DNA of 14,347 bases from DATAEG01 sp036258135 (GTDB lineage: Bacteria > Actinomycetota > Actinomycetes > Mycobacteriales > Jatrophihabitantaceae), in contig DATAEG010000152.1 in the NCBI GenBank assembly GCA_036258135.1, positions 1 to 14,347 of the forward strand, given 5' to 3'. Shown piece by piece: positions 1 to 5,706 of this stretch (positions are counted from its first letter, which is position 1; each line of letters opens with the position of its first letter). Position numbers and translations under genes: made by a program. The notes below the pieces were generated by a model. It made no database searches, had not been told where the DNA came from, and was given only the letters and a program-made list of their open reading frames with translations.

Positions 1-657
1 GACGCCCTCCTCGAGGGTGCCGTCGACGTGCCGCCCGGGCCGGAGGCCCGCTATGAGCAGACCGAAGCCATCTCGCTGGCCTTCGTGACCGCCCTGCAGC
101 TGCTGCCGCCACGCCAGGTCGCCGTCCTCATCTTGCGCGACGTCCTCGGCTTCCACGCCAGCGAGGTGGCCGACATGCTGGAGGTGAGCGTCCAATCGGT
201 CAACAGCGCCCTCAAACGAGCCCGCGCCAGCCTGCAGCGCCGGCCGCCGGCCGCCGACCACCAGCCGCCGCCCGCCGCTGGCTCACCGGCCGAGGACGCG
301 ATCGTGGCCATGTTCGCCCGCGCGTGGGAGTCGGCCGACCTCGACGCGCTGGTGGCCCTGCTGACCGATGACGTCTTCATCGCGATGCCTCCGGAGCCAT
401 TCGGATACGAGGGCCGAGAACTCGTGGCCCGCTACTGCGCCCGCCAGTTCGCCGCGGGCCGCAGATTCGACCTCGTCCCGGCCCGGGCCAACGGCCAGCC
501 CGCGTTTGGGGCCTACCTGCGCGGCCCGGCCGGCATCCGCCACGCAACCGCCTTCTACGTGCTCACCCTTACCGGCGGCCAGATCTGCGCCATGACCCGC
601 TTCGAGGCCAGCGTGCTGCCATGGTTCGGGCTGCCGCGGTCACTCCCGAGCCGGTAA
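1..657 (+). CDS. ECF RNA polymerase sigma factor, SnoaL-like C-terminal domain (5' truncated by window)
   Basis: The reading frame is already open at base 1, so the N-terminal part, including sigma region 2 (-10 recognition), lies outside the window. About 20 residues of inter-domain linker are visible, followed by a sigma region 4 helix-turn-helix: LPPRQVAVLILRDVLGF, then EVADMLEVSVQSVNSALKRA, which binds the -35 element. After a proline/alanine linker, the last ~115 residues (from about base 298) resemble a SnoaL/NTF2-like fold: WESADLDALVALLTDDV, then RFDLVPARANGQPAFGAY, ending in WFGLPRSLP. This arrangement is typical of the SigG/TIGR02960-type ECF factors, in which the SnoaL-like domain is thought to modulate activity in place of a classical anti-sigma factor. 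That regulatory role is family knowledge. No anti-sigma gene follows within the window. The family call is firm; the exact ECF subgroup is not. Confidence 0.9.
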   Translation, partial: DALLEGAVDVPPGPEARYEQTEAISLAFVTALQLLPPRQVAVLILRDVLGFHASEVADMLEVSVQSVNSALKRARASLQRRPPAADHQPPPAAGSPAEDAIVAMFARAWESADLDALVALLTDDVFIAMPPEPFGYEGRELVARYCARQFAAGRRFDLVPARANGQPAFGAYLRGPAGIRHATAFYVLTLTGGQICAMTRFEASVLPWFGLPRSLPSR

Positions 658-660
658 CCG

Positions 661-678
661 GCCTCCCGGGCGGCTTTT
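661..678 (+). terminator. weak intrinsic-terminator-like hairpin after the sigma factor gene
   Basis: An imperfect GC stem (GCC at 661-663 with GGC at 672-674, an internal T/C mismatch, then CCGGG-rich pairing) starts 3 nt after the stop codon and is followed by TTTT at 675-678. The stem is short, so this is only a candidate. A second 6-bp hairpin (CCCCGC 699-704 with GCGGGG 710-715, 5-nt loop) lies just downstream without a T run. Confidence 0.3.
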
Positions 679-786
679 GCTCGTAGCCGATACGTGTTCC
701 CCGCCATCCGCGGGGCCGCCGACTGCCAGTAGGCGCCCGAATCCGACCGAAAGTTGCCCGGCCAAGTGCACAGAATCAGCAGATCT

Positions 787-883
787 GGGTAAGCCGGACA
801 AGGCTAACCCGATACCCTGACTGCCCGCGCCGATTCGGCAGGTTCGTCGGCGCTCTGGAGCGCCAGTCGCGCAGCGTCAGGGT
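787..883 (+). other. possible structured RNA: hairpin plus three-way junction
   Basis: Two neighbouring folds can be drawn by eye. The first pairs GGGTAAGCC (787-795) with GGCTAACCC (802-810), with one A/A mismatch and a 6-nt loop. The second is a three-way junction. Its outer stem is ACCCTGA (814-820) with TCAGGGT (877-883). The inner hairpins are CTGCC (821-825) with GGCAG (837-841), and GGCGCTC (849-855) with GAGCGCC (858-864). All listed stems of the second fold are perfect. It is not a tRNA: there is no T-arm sequence next to the outer stem. Strand is unknown; plus is given because the sigma gene reads into it. It may be a small RNA, a terminator cluster or chance in GC-rich DNA. Confidence 0.3.
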
Positions 884-963
884 CGCTGGCAGCAACCGTT
901 GCCTGTTAACTGAACGACTCAGACGTTGCCGCAGCTCAGAGACCTGTATGCCCGCCAGGATGA

Positions 964-1007
964 TGCCGCGACACTGACCGAAATGTCCCGATCGGCGAGT
1001 CGCGGCA
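964..1007. repeat. 9-bp perfect inverted repeat in the convergent gap
   Basis: TGCCGCGAC (964-972) is the exact reverse complement of GTCGCGGCA (999-1007), separated by 26 nt that contain the palindrome CCGATCGG (988-995). It lies just past the 3' end of the minus-strand GH15 gene and could fold in its transcript as a terminator or mRNA-protecting stem. No T run follows on either strand. Confidence 0.45.
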
Positions 1008-1109
1008 GGTCTGGTCCCTAGCTCGGCACTGCAGAAAGCGCGTGCGTGGCTGATGCGCTCTCACGCTCTCCGCCATCTCGCCCGGCGCGTCGACATTCGG
1101 TGGACGCGC

Positions 1110-2978
1110 TCATCCGAGTTGGCGGTCGAGGTTGTAGGCGGCGCTGATCAGGGCCAGGTGCGTGAAGGCTTGGGGGAAGTTGCCGAGCTGCTCGCCGGTC
1201 GGCCCGATCTCCTCCGAGTACAGGCCGACGTGGTTCGCGTAGCTGAGCATCTTCTCGAAGGCCAGCCGCGCCTCGTCGAGCCGTTCGGCCCGGGCAAGTG
1301 CCTCCACCCACCAGAAGGAGCAAATCGAGAAGGTCGCCTCCTCGCCGGTGAGCCCGTCGGGCGACGCGTCGACGTTGTAGCGGTAGACGAGGCTGTCGGA
1401 GACCAGCTCGGTGGTGATGGCGTCGAGTGTGGAGGTCCAGCGCGGGTCGGTGGGCGCGATGAACTTGCATAGGGGCATGAGCAACACAGAGGCGTCGAGC
1501 ACGTCGGTGTCGTAGTGCTGGACGAAGGCCCGGCGGTTCGGGTGCCAGCCGCGCTGCATGATCTGGTTGTAGATGCGATCCCGGACGGCACTCCAGCGGG
1601 TGATGTCGCCGGGCAAGCCGCGCTGGCGGGCGATCCGAATCGCGCGCTCGACCGCGACCCAGCTCATCAGCCGGGAGTGCGTGAAGTCCCGGCGGCCGCC
1701 ACGCGTCTCCCAGATCCCCTCGTCGGGTTGGTCCCAGTGGCCCATCAGCCACTCGAGGGTTCGCGTGACCTCGGTCCAGCCGTCGTGGTAGATGGGCATG
1801 CCATATTTGTTGCACAAGTAGAGGGAGTCCATCAGCTCGCCATAGATGTCGAGCTGCAGCTGGGTCGCCGCCCCATTGCCGATCCGCACCGGCGCCGAGC
1901 CCATGTAGCCCTCCAGGTGTGACAGCTCCTCCTCGGGCAGGTCCTCGCGTCCGTCGATGCCGTACATGATCTGCAGCGGGCCGCATTCGCGATCGGCCGC
2001 GTCGCGGACGCGGCCCTCCAGCCAGTTCATGAACGCGCCGGCCTCCTCGGTAAACCCGAGCCTGAGCATCGCGTAGAGCGTGAAGGCGGAGTCGCGCATC
2101 CACGTATAGCGGTAGTCCCAGTTGCGTGCGCCGCCGAGCACCTCGGGCAGACTGGTGGTGGGCGCGGCCACAATCGCGCCGGTGGGCGCGTACGTGAGCA
2201 ACTTGAGGGTCAGCGCGGAGCGATGCACCATCTCGCGCCAGCGCCCACCGTAGCGCGAGCGGCGGAGCCAGCGCCGCCAGAATTCCACGGTGGCATCGAA
2301 CACGGCCGCGATGTCGACATCGGAGCAGAGAACCGGCACCTCCCCCGGCTCGACGGGTTCGAGCACGAAGGCGGCGCTCTCACCGGCTCGGAGGGTGACG
2401 CGCGCGCGTACGTCACCGTCGATGATCTCGAGCGGGCAGCGCGTCGAGAGGCTGAGCTCCAGCACGGGCGAGCGGAAGCGCGCACCTTGCGGCACAAGCG
2501 AAACCTCGTGGCGGGCGCGCGCGTAGTCGAAGCGGGGCGCGACCTCGACCACGAACCGCATTTCTCCGCGCACGGCGAGCACACGCCGGATCATCCGAGG
2601 GCGGTGCGCCGACTCGCGGGTACTTGCCGGGGGCATGAAGTCCTGCACCTCGCCCACCCCGTCGGGCATCAAAAACCGGGTGATGAGGACGTTGGTGTCG
2701 GGGAGGTAGAGCTGCTTTGAGCTCCAGCCGTCGTAGTCGGGCGAGATGCGGAACGCGCCGCCACGGCCAGAATCGAGGATCGCGGCGAAGACGCTCGGTG
2801 CGTCGAAACGCGGGCAGCAGTACCAGTCGATCGTCCCGTCGGTGCCGACGAGCGCGACGGTGTGCAGGTCGCCGATCAGGCCGTGTTCGGCGATAGGCAA
2901 GTAGCCCGTCCGCGGTCTCCGCAGAGCCCCATCGGATCCGGCCCCCGTCGCAGGACTACCACGCACGTCGCGCGCCAT
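1110..2978 (-). CDS. glycoside hydrolase family 15 protein (glucoamylase/trehalase-like)
   Basis: The 622-residue protein has the two-domain layout of prokaryotic GH15 enzymes: an N-terminal beta-sandwich (about 25-235, starting YLPIAEHGLIGDLHTVALVG and IDWYCCPRFD) and a C-terminal (alpha/alpha)6 barrel (about 245-615, with NWDYRYTWMRDSAFTLY at 286-302). Likely catalytic residues are Glu424 in EGIWETRGG (general acid) and Glu596 in TGEQLGNFPQAFTH (general base). The family inverts at alpha-glucosidic bonds. Known substrates include starch/maltodextrin ends and, in mycobacterial-type members, trehalose; sequence alone cannot choose. No signal peptide is seen, so it is probably cytoplasmic. The ATG has GAGGA 9-13 nt upstream and begins 18 nt after the reductase stop, so the two genes are probably co-transcribed. 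The length is normal for the family. Confidence 0.93.
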   Translation of the reverse strand: MARDVRGSPATGAGSDGALRRPRTGYLPIAEHGLIGDLHTVALVGTDGTIDWYCCPRFDAPSVFAAILDSGRGGAFRISPDYDGWSSKQLYLPDTNVLITRFLMPDGVGEVQDFMPPASTRESAHRPRMIRRVLAVRGEMRFVVEVAPRFDYARARHEVSLVPQGARFRSPVLELSLSTRCPLEIIDGDVRARVTLRAGESAAFVLEPVEPGEVPVLCSDVDIAAVFDATVEFWRRWLRRSRYGGRWREMVHRSALTLKLLTYAPTGAIVAAPTTSLPEVLGGARNWDYRYTWMRDSAFTLYAMLRLGFTEEAGAFMNWLEGRVRDAADRECGPLQIMYGIDGREDLPEEELSHLEGYMGSAPVRIGNGAATQLQLDIYGELMDSLYLCNKYGMPIYHDGWTEVTRTLEWLMGHWDQPDEGIWETRGGRRDFTHSRLMSWVAVERAIRIARQRGLPGDITRWSAVRDRIYNQIMQRGWHPNRRAFVQHYDTDVLDASVLLMPLCKFIAPTDPRWTSTLDAITTELVSDSLVYRYNVDASPDGLTGEEATFSICSFWWVEALARAERLDEARLAFEKMLSYANHVGLYSEEIGPTGEQLGNFPQAFTHLALISAAYNLDRQLG

Positions 2979-2996
2979 CGAGCGTGTCCTCGCCGC

Positions 2997-4049
2997 CTAG
3001 GGGACGAGAGCGACCTTCCCCGTCGCGGCCGAGCTCTCGAGCATCTCGTGCGCGCGCCGCGCTTCAGTGAGCGGCAGACGCTCGGCCACGACAGGGTGGA
3101 TCTTGTCCGCACGAAGCAGCTCAACCAGCACGGCGAAGTCCTCCCTGAACTGCTCAGCGTCCATCGGCTCCCCCCCGACTGCTCCGACTCGCCTAGTCGC
3201 CTTGTCGCGGTACTTCTGAACGCTGTAGGCGTACACGTGCCGGCGAGGCGACACCTTGTCCCACAGCCAGACGGTCGCGATCGCGGCGTACCACTTGATC
3301 ACCGCTGGCCAGTCCTTGTGCCCTTCCTTGATCGTGCTGTAGCGGCCAAACACCACGAGTCTTCCGCCGGGCCGGAGCGCCCGGAACGAGCGAAGCGAGA
3401 TCGGCCCACCAAGGCTGTCGACGACGACATCCACGCCGCCGACCTCCTCACGAACGCGCGCCAGGAAATCCTCGTTCTGGTAATCGATCGCCACCGCGCC
3501 GAGCGCTTCGACCTTGGCGCGGTCGCGACCGGACGCGGTCCCGAAGAGGCGGAGCCCAGCCACCGTTCCCAACTCGAGAGCCGCAACGCCGACCCTGCCG
3601 GCCGCGCCGTGCACCAGCACCGTCTCCCCAGGTTTCACCCTGGCCGTCCGATGGAGCACCTGGTATGCGGTCATGTACGGGAACAGCAGGCTCAGGACCT
3701 CCGCCGGATCGAGGTCCTCGGGAACGTCCACTGCGCCGGACTCTGGCACACAGACGCGCTCCGCGTCCGCGCCCCAGACGGTCAGCGCGCCGATTCGGTC
3801 GCCCGCCCGCAGCCTCGAGCAGCCCGAGCCGAGCTCTTCGACGACGCCGACAAGCTCGTAGCCGGGCGTGAACGGCGGCTTCGGCGCGCCGGGGAGGTAC
3901 GTCCCAGCGCGCAGCTGGGAATCGGTGAACGACACCCCCGCTGCTAGAACCTTCACGAGTACCTCGCCCGTCCCCGGTCGAGGATCCTCCTCCTCGACCA
4001 CCTTCAGAACCTCGGGCCCCCCGAAATGGTCAACGACAACGCGCTTCAT
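2997..4049 (-). CDS. zinc-free medium-chain dehydrogenase/reductase (quinone oxidoreductase-like)
   Basis: With the start at 4049 the protein is 350 residues, normal for NAD(P)H-dependent medium-chain reductases of the quinone oxidoreductase/zeta-crystallin type. The N-terminal GroES-like domain (about 1-125) contains GPEVLKVVE, GTGEVLVKVLAAGVSFTD and PGYELVGVVEELG. The Rossmann half contains VLVHGAAGRVGVAALELG (144-161), with the usual second glycine of the AAGGVG loop replaced by arginine, then VDVVVDSLGG and LRPGGRLVVFG. No cysteine ligands for catalytic or structural zinc are present. The substrate is unknown, perhaps quinones or enones. The longer frame from 4217 was rejected: the first 56 residues look non-coding, while AAAGGAGG sits 6 nt before the 4049 ATG. 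The gene lies directly upstream of the GH15 gene on the same strand; the functional link is unclear. Confidence 0.9.
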   Translation of the reverse strand: MKRVVVDHFGGPEVLKVVEEEDPRPGTGEVLVKVLAAGVSFTDSQLRAGTYLPGAPKPPFTPGYELVGVVEELGSGCSRLRAGDRIGALTVWGADAERVCVPESGAVDVPEDLDPAEVLSLLFPYMTAYQVLHRTARVKPGETVLVHGAAGRVGVAALELGTVAGLRLFGTASGRDRAKVEALGAVAIDYQNEDFLARVREEVGGVDVVVDSLGGPISLRSFRALRPGGRLVVFGRYSTIKEGHKDWPAVIKWYAAIATVWLWDKVSPRRHVYAYSVQKYRDKATRRVGAVGGEPMDAEQFREDFAVLVELLRADKIHPVVAERLPLTEARRAHEMLESSAATGKVALVP

Positions 4050-4055
4050 CGCGGG

Positions 4056-4063
4056 CCTCCTTT
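4056..4063 (-). promoter_or_regulatory. strong Shine-Dalgarno of the reductase gene
   Basis: On the minus strand AAAGGAGG lies 6 nt before the ATG at 4049. It fixes that start against an open frame reaching back to 4217. Confidence 0.8.
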
Positions 4064-4086
4064 GCGACGTCACGGCATCCGCATCA

Positions 4087-4135
4087 AGCCGAACCGTCCC
4101 GCAGCTTCGATCGCTGGCACTAGGGCCGTTCGGCT
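4087..4135 (-). repeat. 8-bp perfect inverted repeat upstream of the reductase gene
   Basis: AGCCGAAC (4087-4094) is the exact reverse complement of GTTCGGCT (4128-4135), 33 nt apart, with a nested CAGC/GCTG pairing around CGATCG. It lies 38-86 nt upstream of the reductase ATG, a position fitting either an operator or a leader-RNA hairpin. Confidence 0.4.
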
Positions 4136-4233
4136 CTAATCGCGCGTGGCTCCCGAATTGGTCTCGCGAACCACGCAAGGTGGCGCGCATCGCGTCATGC
4201 GCATCACGCCGGTGCACTCGCCGTGCCGCTTGA

Positions 4234-4431
4234 TCAGTTCAGCGGTCGGGCCGCCCGCGCGGCCTGTTGCCAGGCGTACATGACCGCGAGCCAGGCTAGA
4301 AGGAGCGTCACGCTCCTGGCGCGAACCTCGGTTATCCGGCTTCGGAGCAGGGCGCGCGACCAAGTGTCCCCGAACGCGCTGCGACTCGACGCTGTGTCGG
4401 TGCCACTCGCCGCCGGTTCGAGGGCGCACAT
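4234..4431 (-). CDS. doubtful small ORF with one hydrophobic segment
   Basis: This is a 65-codon minus-strand ORF. The ATG at 4431 is preceded by a G run (GGGGGTTGTT just upstream), a poor ribosome-binding site. The C-terminal part reads RSVTLLLAWLAVMYAWQQAARAA, here in short: basic residues, then a hydrophobic stretch at about 41-54 that could be a single membrane helix, then a basic tail. Roughly four fifths of its third codon positions are G or C, somewhat below the neighbouring genes but not clearly non-coding. I do not recognise it. A hairpin (4301-4317) inside the frame and the lack of homology clues argue for caution; it may simply be chance in GC-rich DNA. Confidence 0.2.
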   Translation of the reverse strand: MCALEPAASGTDTASSRSAFGDTWSRALLRSRITEVRARSVTLLLAWLAVMYAWQQAARAARPLN

Positions 4432-4575
4432 AACAACCCCCGCGCTGGCATGAGCAAGGCACGCGAAATCGGCGATCGCGCGGGTGCGCGGGGCGTGATG
4501 CCTAGCGCTGGCGGTCCGCCAGAAATCGAACGCGCTCGCATCTGCCGCAAACAAAGCGCGCTAGCTTGATCCTGG

Positions 4576-4596
4576 TGTGTACCCGATGTGTACCCG
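4576..4596. repeat. tandem 11-bp repeat near the tRNA 3' end
   Basis: TGTGTACCCGA (4576-4586) is followed at once by TGTGTACCCG (4587-4596) then C, so two copies differ only in the last base. It lies about 70 nt beyond the tRNA-Arg CCA end, on the side where site-specific elements usually insert. It may be a protein-binding site or an integration remnant. Nothing in the window settles which. Confidence 0.5.
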
Positions 4597-4634
4597 CGCC
4601 CCGAGTTTGCGATCATGGATCGAGTCCCGAAGTG

Positions 4635-4665
4635 GCTACAGGCCCCAGAAAATGGGGCCTGTAGC
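4635..4665 (-). terminator. 12-bp perfect stem behind tRNA-Arg, probable terminator
   Basis: GCTACAGGCCCC (4635-4646) pairs perfectly with GGGGCCTGTAGC (4654-4665) around an A-rich 7-nt loop. On the minus strand the stem begins 1 nt after the encoded CCA of the tRNA. No T run follows, as is frequent for actinobacterial hairpin terminators. It may also mark the processing boundary of the tRNA precursor. Confidence 0.65.
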
Positions 4666-4666
4666 G

Positions 4667-4741
4667 TGGCGCCCCCGACAGGATTCGAACCTGCGCTCCC
4701 GCCTCCGGAGGGCGGTGCTCTATCCCCTGAGCTACGGGGGC
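4667..4741 (-). tRNA. trnR: tRNA-Arg (anticodon CCG)
   Basis: Read on the minus strand it folds as a full cloverleaf of 72 nt plus an encoded CCA (4667-4669). The acceptor stem is GCCCCCG/CGGGGGC, the D arm GCTC-AGGGGATA-GAGC, the anticodon arm CCGCC-CTCCGGA-GGCGG, and the T arm GCAGG-TTCGAAT-CCTGT with one G-T pair; the discriminator is G. The anticodon CCG (4708-4706) reads the arginine codon CGG, a common codon in high-GC genomes. A possible -10 (TAGCCT, 4773-4768 on the minus strand) lies upstream, without a clear -35. The arginyl-tRNA synthetase gene is about 1 kb away on the other strand, a neighbourhood also known from mycobacteria. Confidence 0.97.
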
Positions 4742-4832
4742 AACGGTGCCGCGCTGCGGCCCGAGTCAGGCTAACAGCGTAGGCGCGATGGTGGAGCCAC
4801 CGTCGCTGCTTCCAGATACTTGACCTTTCAAC

Positions 4833-4838
4833 TATAAT
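4833..4838 (+). promoter_or_regulatory. -10 hexamer giving a probable leaderless dioxygenase mRNA
   Basis: A consensus TATAAT ends 6 nt before the ATG at 4845, so transcription would start at or next to the A of the start codon. The hexamer at the 17-nt spacing (TTCCAG, 4810-4815) is a poor -35. TTGACC (4820-4825) is too close to be the -35 of this -10. No Shine-Dalgarno sequence lies before the ATG, which agrees with leaderless translation. Confidence 0.65.
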
Positions 4839-4844
4839 CGGCGG

Positions 4845-5636
4845 ATGAGTGGAGCTGCCCGGACCGGCTCGATGCCGGCGCTGTTTCTGAGCCACGGCGC
4901 GCCGCCTCTGGTGGATGACGCCCAGTGGGTGGCCGAGCTGAAGCGGTGGGCCACCGAGCTGCCCAAACCGAAGGCAATTCTGGTGGCTTCGGCGCACTGG
5001 GAGTCGGCTCCGCTGATGCTGGGGGCGACGACGACGGTGCCGCTCACCTATGACTTTTGGGGCTTCCCGCGGCGGTACTACGAGACCACCTACCCCGCGC
5101 CCGGTGCGCCCGAGCTCGCCGCCGAGGTGCGCAAGCTCATGCCTGACACGGAGCCGGTCGCCGATGAGTGCACGCGCGGGCTCGATCACGGGGCGTACGT
5201 CCCGTTGACCGTGATGTACCCGGACGCCGACATCCCCGTCCTCCAGATGTCGCTGCCGTCGCTGCGACCCAGCCGGCTGCTAGAGCTCGGCCGACGGCTT
5301 CGCCCGCTGCGCGATCACCGGGTCATGATCATCGGGTCCGGGTTCACGACCCATGGTCTGCCGTTCCTGTCTGACCCGTCGCCGGCGGCGACGCCGCCCG
5401 GCTGGTCGGTCGACTTCGACTTGTGGGCCAAGGAAATGATGGCCGACGGCGACGTAGACAGCCTCGCCGCGTTCCGTGATCGCGCCCCCGGCATGCCGTA
5501 CGCCCACCCGACGGTCGAGCACTGGGCGCCGCTGTTCGTCACCCTCGGCGCGGCCTCTGACGACGCGCCGGCGGTGGAGCAGGTCATCGACGGCTACTGG
5601 ATGGGGTTGGCGAAGCGGTCGATCCAGGTCGCCTAA
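4845..5636 (+). CDS. DODA-type (YgiD-like) class III extradiol ring-cleavage dioxygenase
   Basis: The protein has 263 residues, the usual length for the LigB/DODA family that includes plant 4,5-DOPA dioxygenase and E. coli YgiD. Family motifs in order: LFLSHGAPPL with His17, ILVASAHWES with His51, CTRGLDHGAYVPLTVMYP with His115, IGSGFTTHGL with His170, and AHPTVEHWAPLF with His226. By family comparison His17, His51 and His226 are the likely metal ligands and His170 and/or His115 catalytic. Such enzymes open catechol-type rings, but many bacterial members have no known substrate. It is cytoplasmic (no signal peptide). It is separated from argS by 70 nt, which hold a 5-bp hairpin (GCCGC 5644-5648, GCGGC 5656-5660) and a new -10, so it is probably its own transcription unit. 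Confidence 0.92.
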   Translation: MSGAARTGSMPALFLSHGAPPLVDDAQWVAELKRWATELPKPKAILVASAHWESAPLMLGATTTVPLTYDFWGFPRRYYETTYPAPGAPELAAEVRKLMPDTEPVADECTRGLDHGAYVPLTVMYPDADIPVLQMSLPSLRPSRLLELGRRLRPLRDHRVMIIGSGFTTHGLPFLSDPSPAATPPGWSVDFDLWAKEMMADGDVDSLAAFRDRAPGMPYAHPTVEHWAPLFVTLGAASDDAPAVEQVIDGYWMGLAKRSIQVA

Positions 5637-5693
5637 CCCCCGTGCCGCTGCTGAGGCGGCTGCGCGGCGGGAAATCGGCGCTCTTGCGGACAC

Positions 5694-5699
5694 TAGGAT
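5694..5699 (+). promoter_or_regulatory. -10 hexamer giving a probable leaderless argS mRNA
   Basis: TAGGAT (TANNNT class) ends 7 nt before the GTG at 5707, so the transcript would begin at or beside the start codon. No Shine-Dalgarno sequence precedes the GTG. The -35 is not recognisable. The stretch from the -10 to the start resembles that before the dioxygenase gene (ATCGGCG in both). Confidence 0.5.
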
Positions 5700-5706
5700 C
5701 GGCGCG

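Larger units (their letters stand above)
658..1109. other. 452-nt convergent intergenic region rich in inverted repeats, no credible gene
   Basis: This gap separates the sigma factor (+) from the GH15 gene (-). The short ORFs crossing it look like neither known proteins nor coding sequence. It holds five inverted repeats: 699-715, 787-810, 814-883 (nested), the near-palindrome GCAACCGTTGC soon after 883, and 964-1007. Between two converging genes such elements could be bidirectional terminators, or the fold of a small RNA. I saw no convincing promoter. Confidence 0.6.
4050..4666. other. 617-nt gene-poor region between the reductase gene and tRNA-Arg
   Basis: No convincing gene is seen; ORFs here lack recognisable domains. 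It holds the reductase ribosome-binding site, an 8-bp inverted repeat (4087-4135), a 6-bp repeat (GCGTGG 4144-4149 with CCACGC 4171-4176), a hairpin GCGCAT/ATGCGC (4185-4202), a hairpin AGGAGCG-TCA-CGCTCCT (4301-4317), a doubtful 65-codon minus-strand ORF (4234-4431), a tandem 11-bp repeat (4576-4596) and the stem behind the tRNA (4635-4665). Such gaps at the 3' side of a tRNA are common sites for element integration and loss, but no integrase or attachment-site copy is visible here. Confidence 0.6.

Noticed and set aside
814..883. tRNA-like element with a 7-bp outer stem
   Set aside because: The T arm, anticodon arm and discriminator/CCA are missing, so it is kept only as a general fold.
1018..2103. 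Long 361-codon ORF within the GH15 gene
   Set aside because: It is a same-strand shadow in another frame with Arg/Pro/Ala-rich composition; the GH15 frame has all catalytic motifs.
4050..4217. 56-codon N-terminal extension of the reductase
   Set aside because: It lacks family similarity, and a strong AAAGGAGG precedes the internal ATG at 4049.
4577..4782. Plus-strand ORFs reading RQDSNLRSRLRRAVLYPLSYGG and GFEPALPPPEGGALS
   Set aside because: They are translations of the antisense of the tRNA-Arg gene, a well-known false annotation.
4332..5189. 285-codon minus-strand ORF
   Set aside because: It runs through the tRNA gene and the antisense of the dioxygenase gene and shows no family features.
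5476..5706. N-terminal extension of ArgS
   Set aside because: It overlaps the dioxygenase gene in another frame and lies before the ArgS N-terminal domain; GTG 5707 fits length and promoter.
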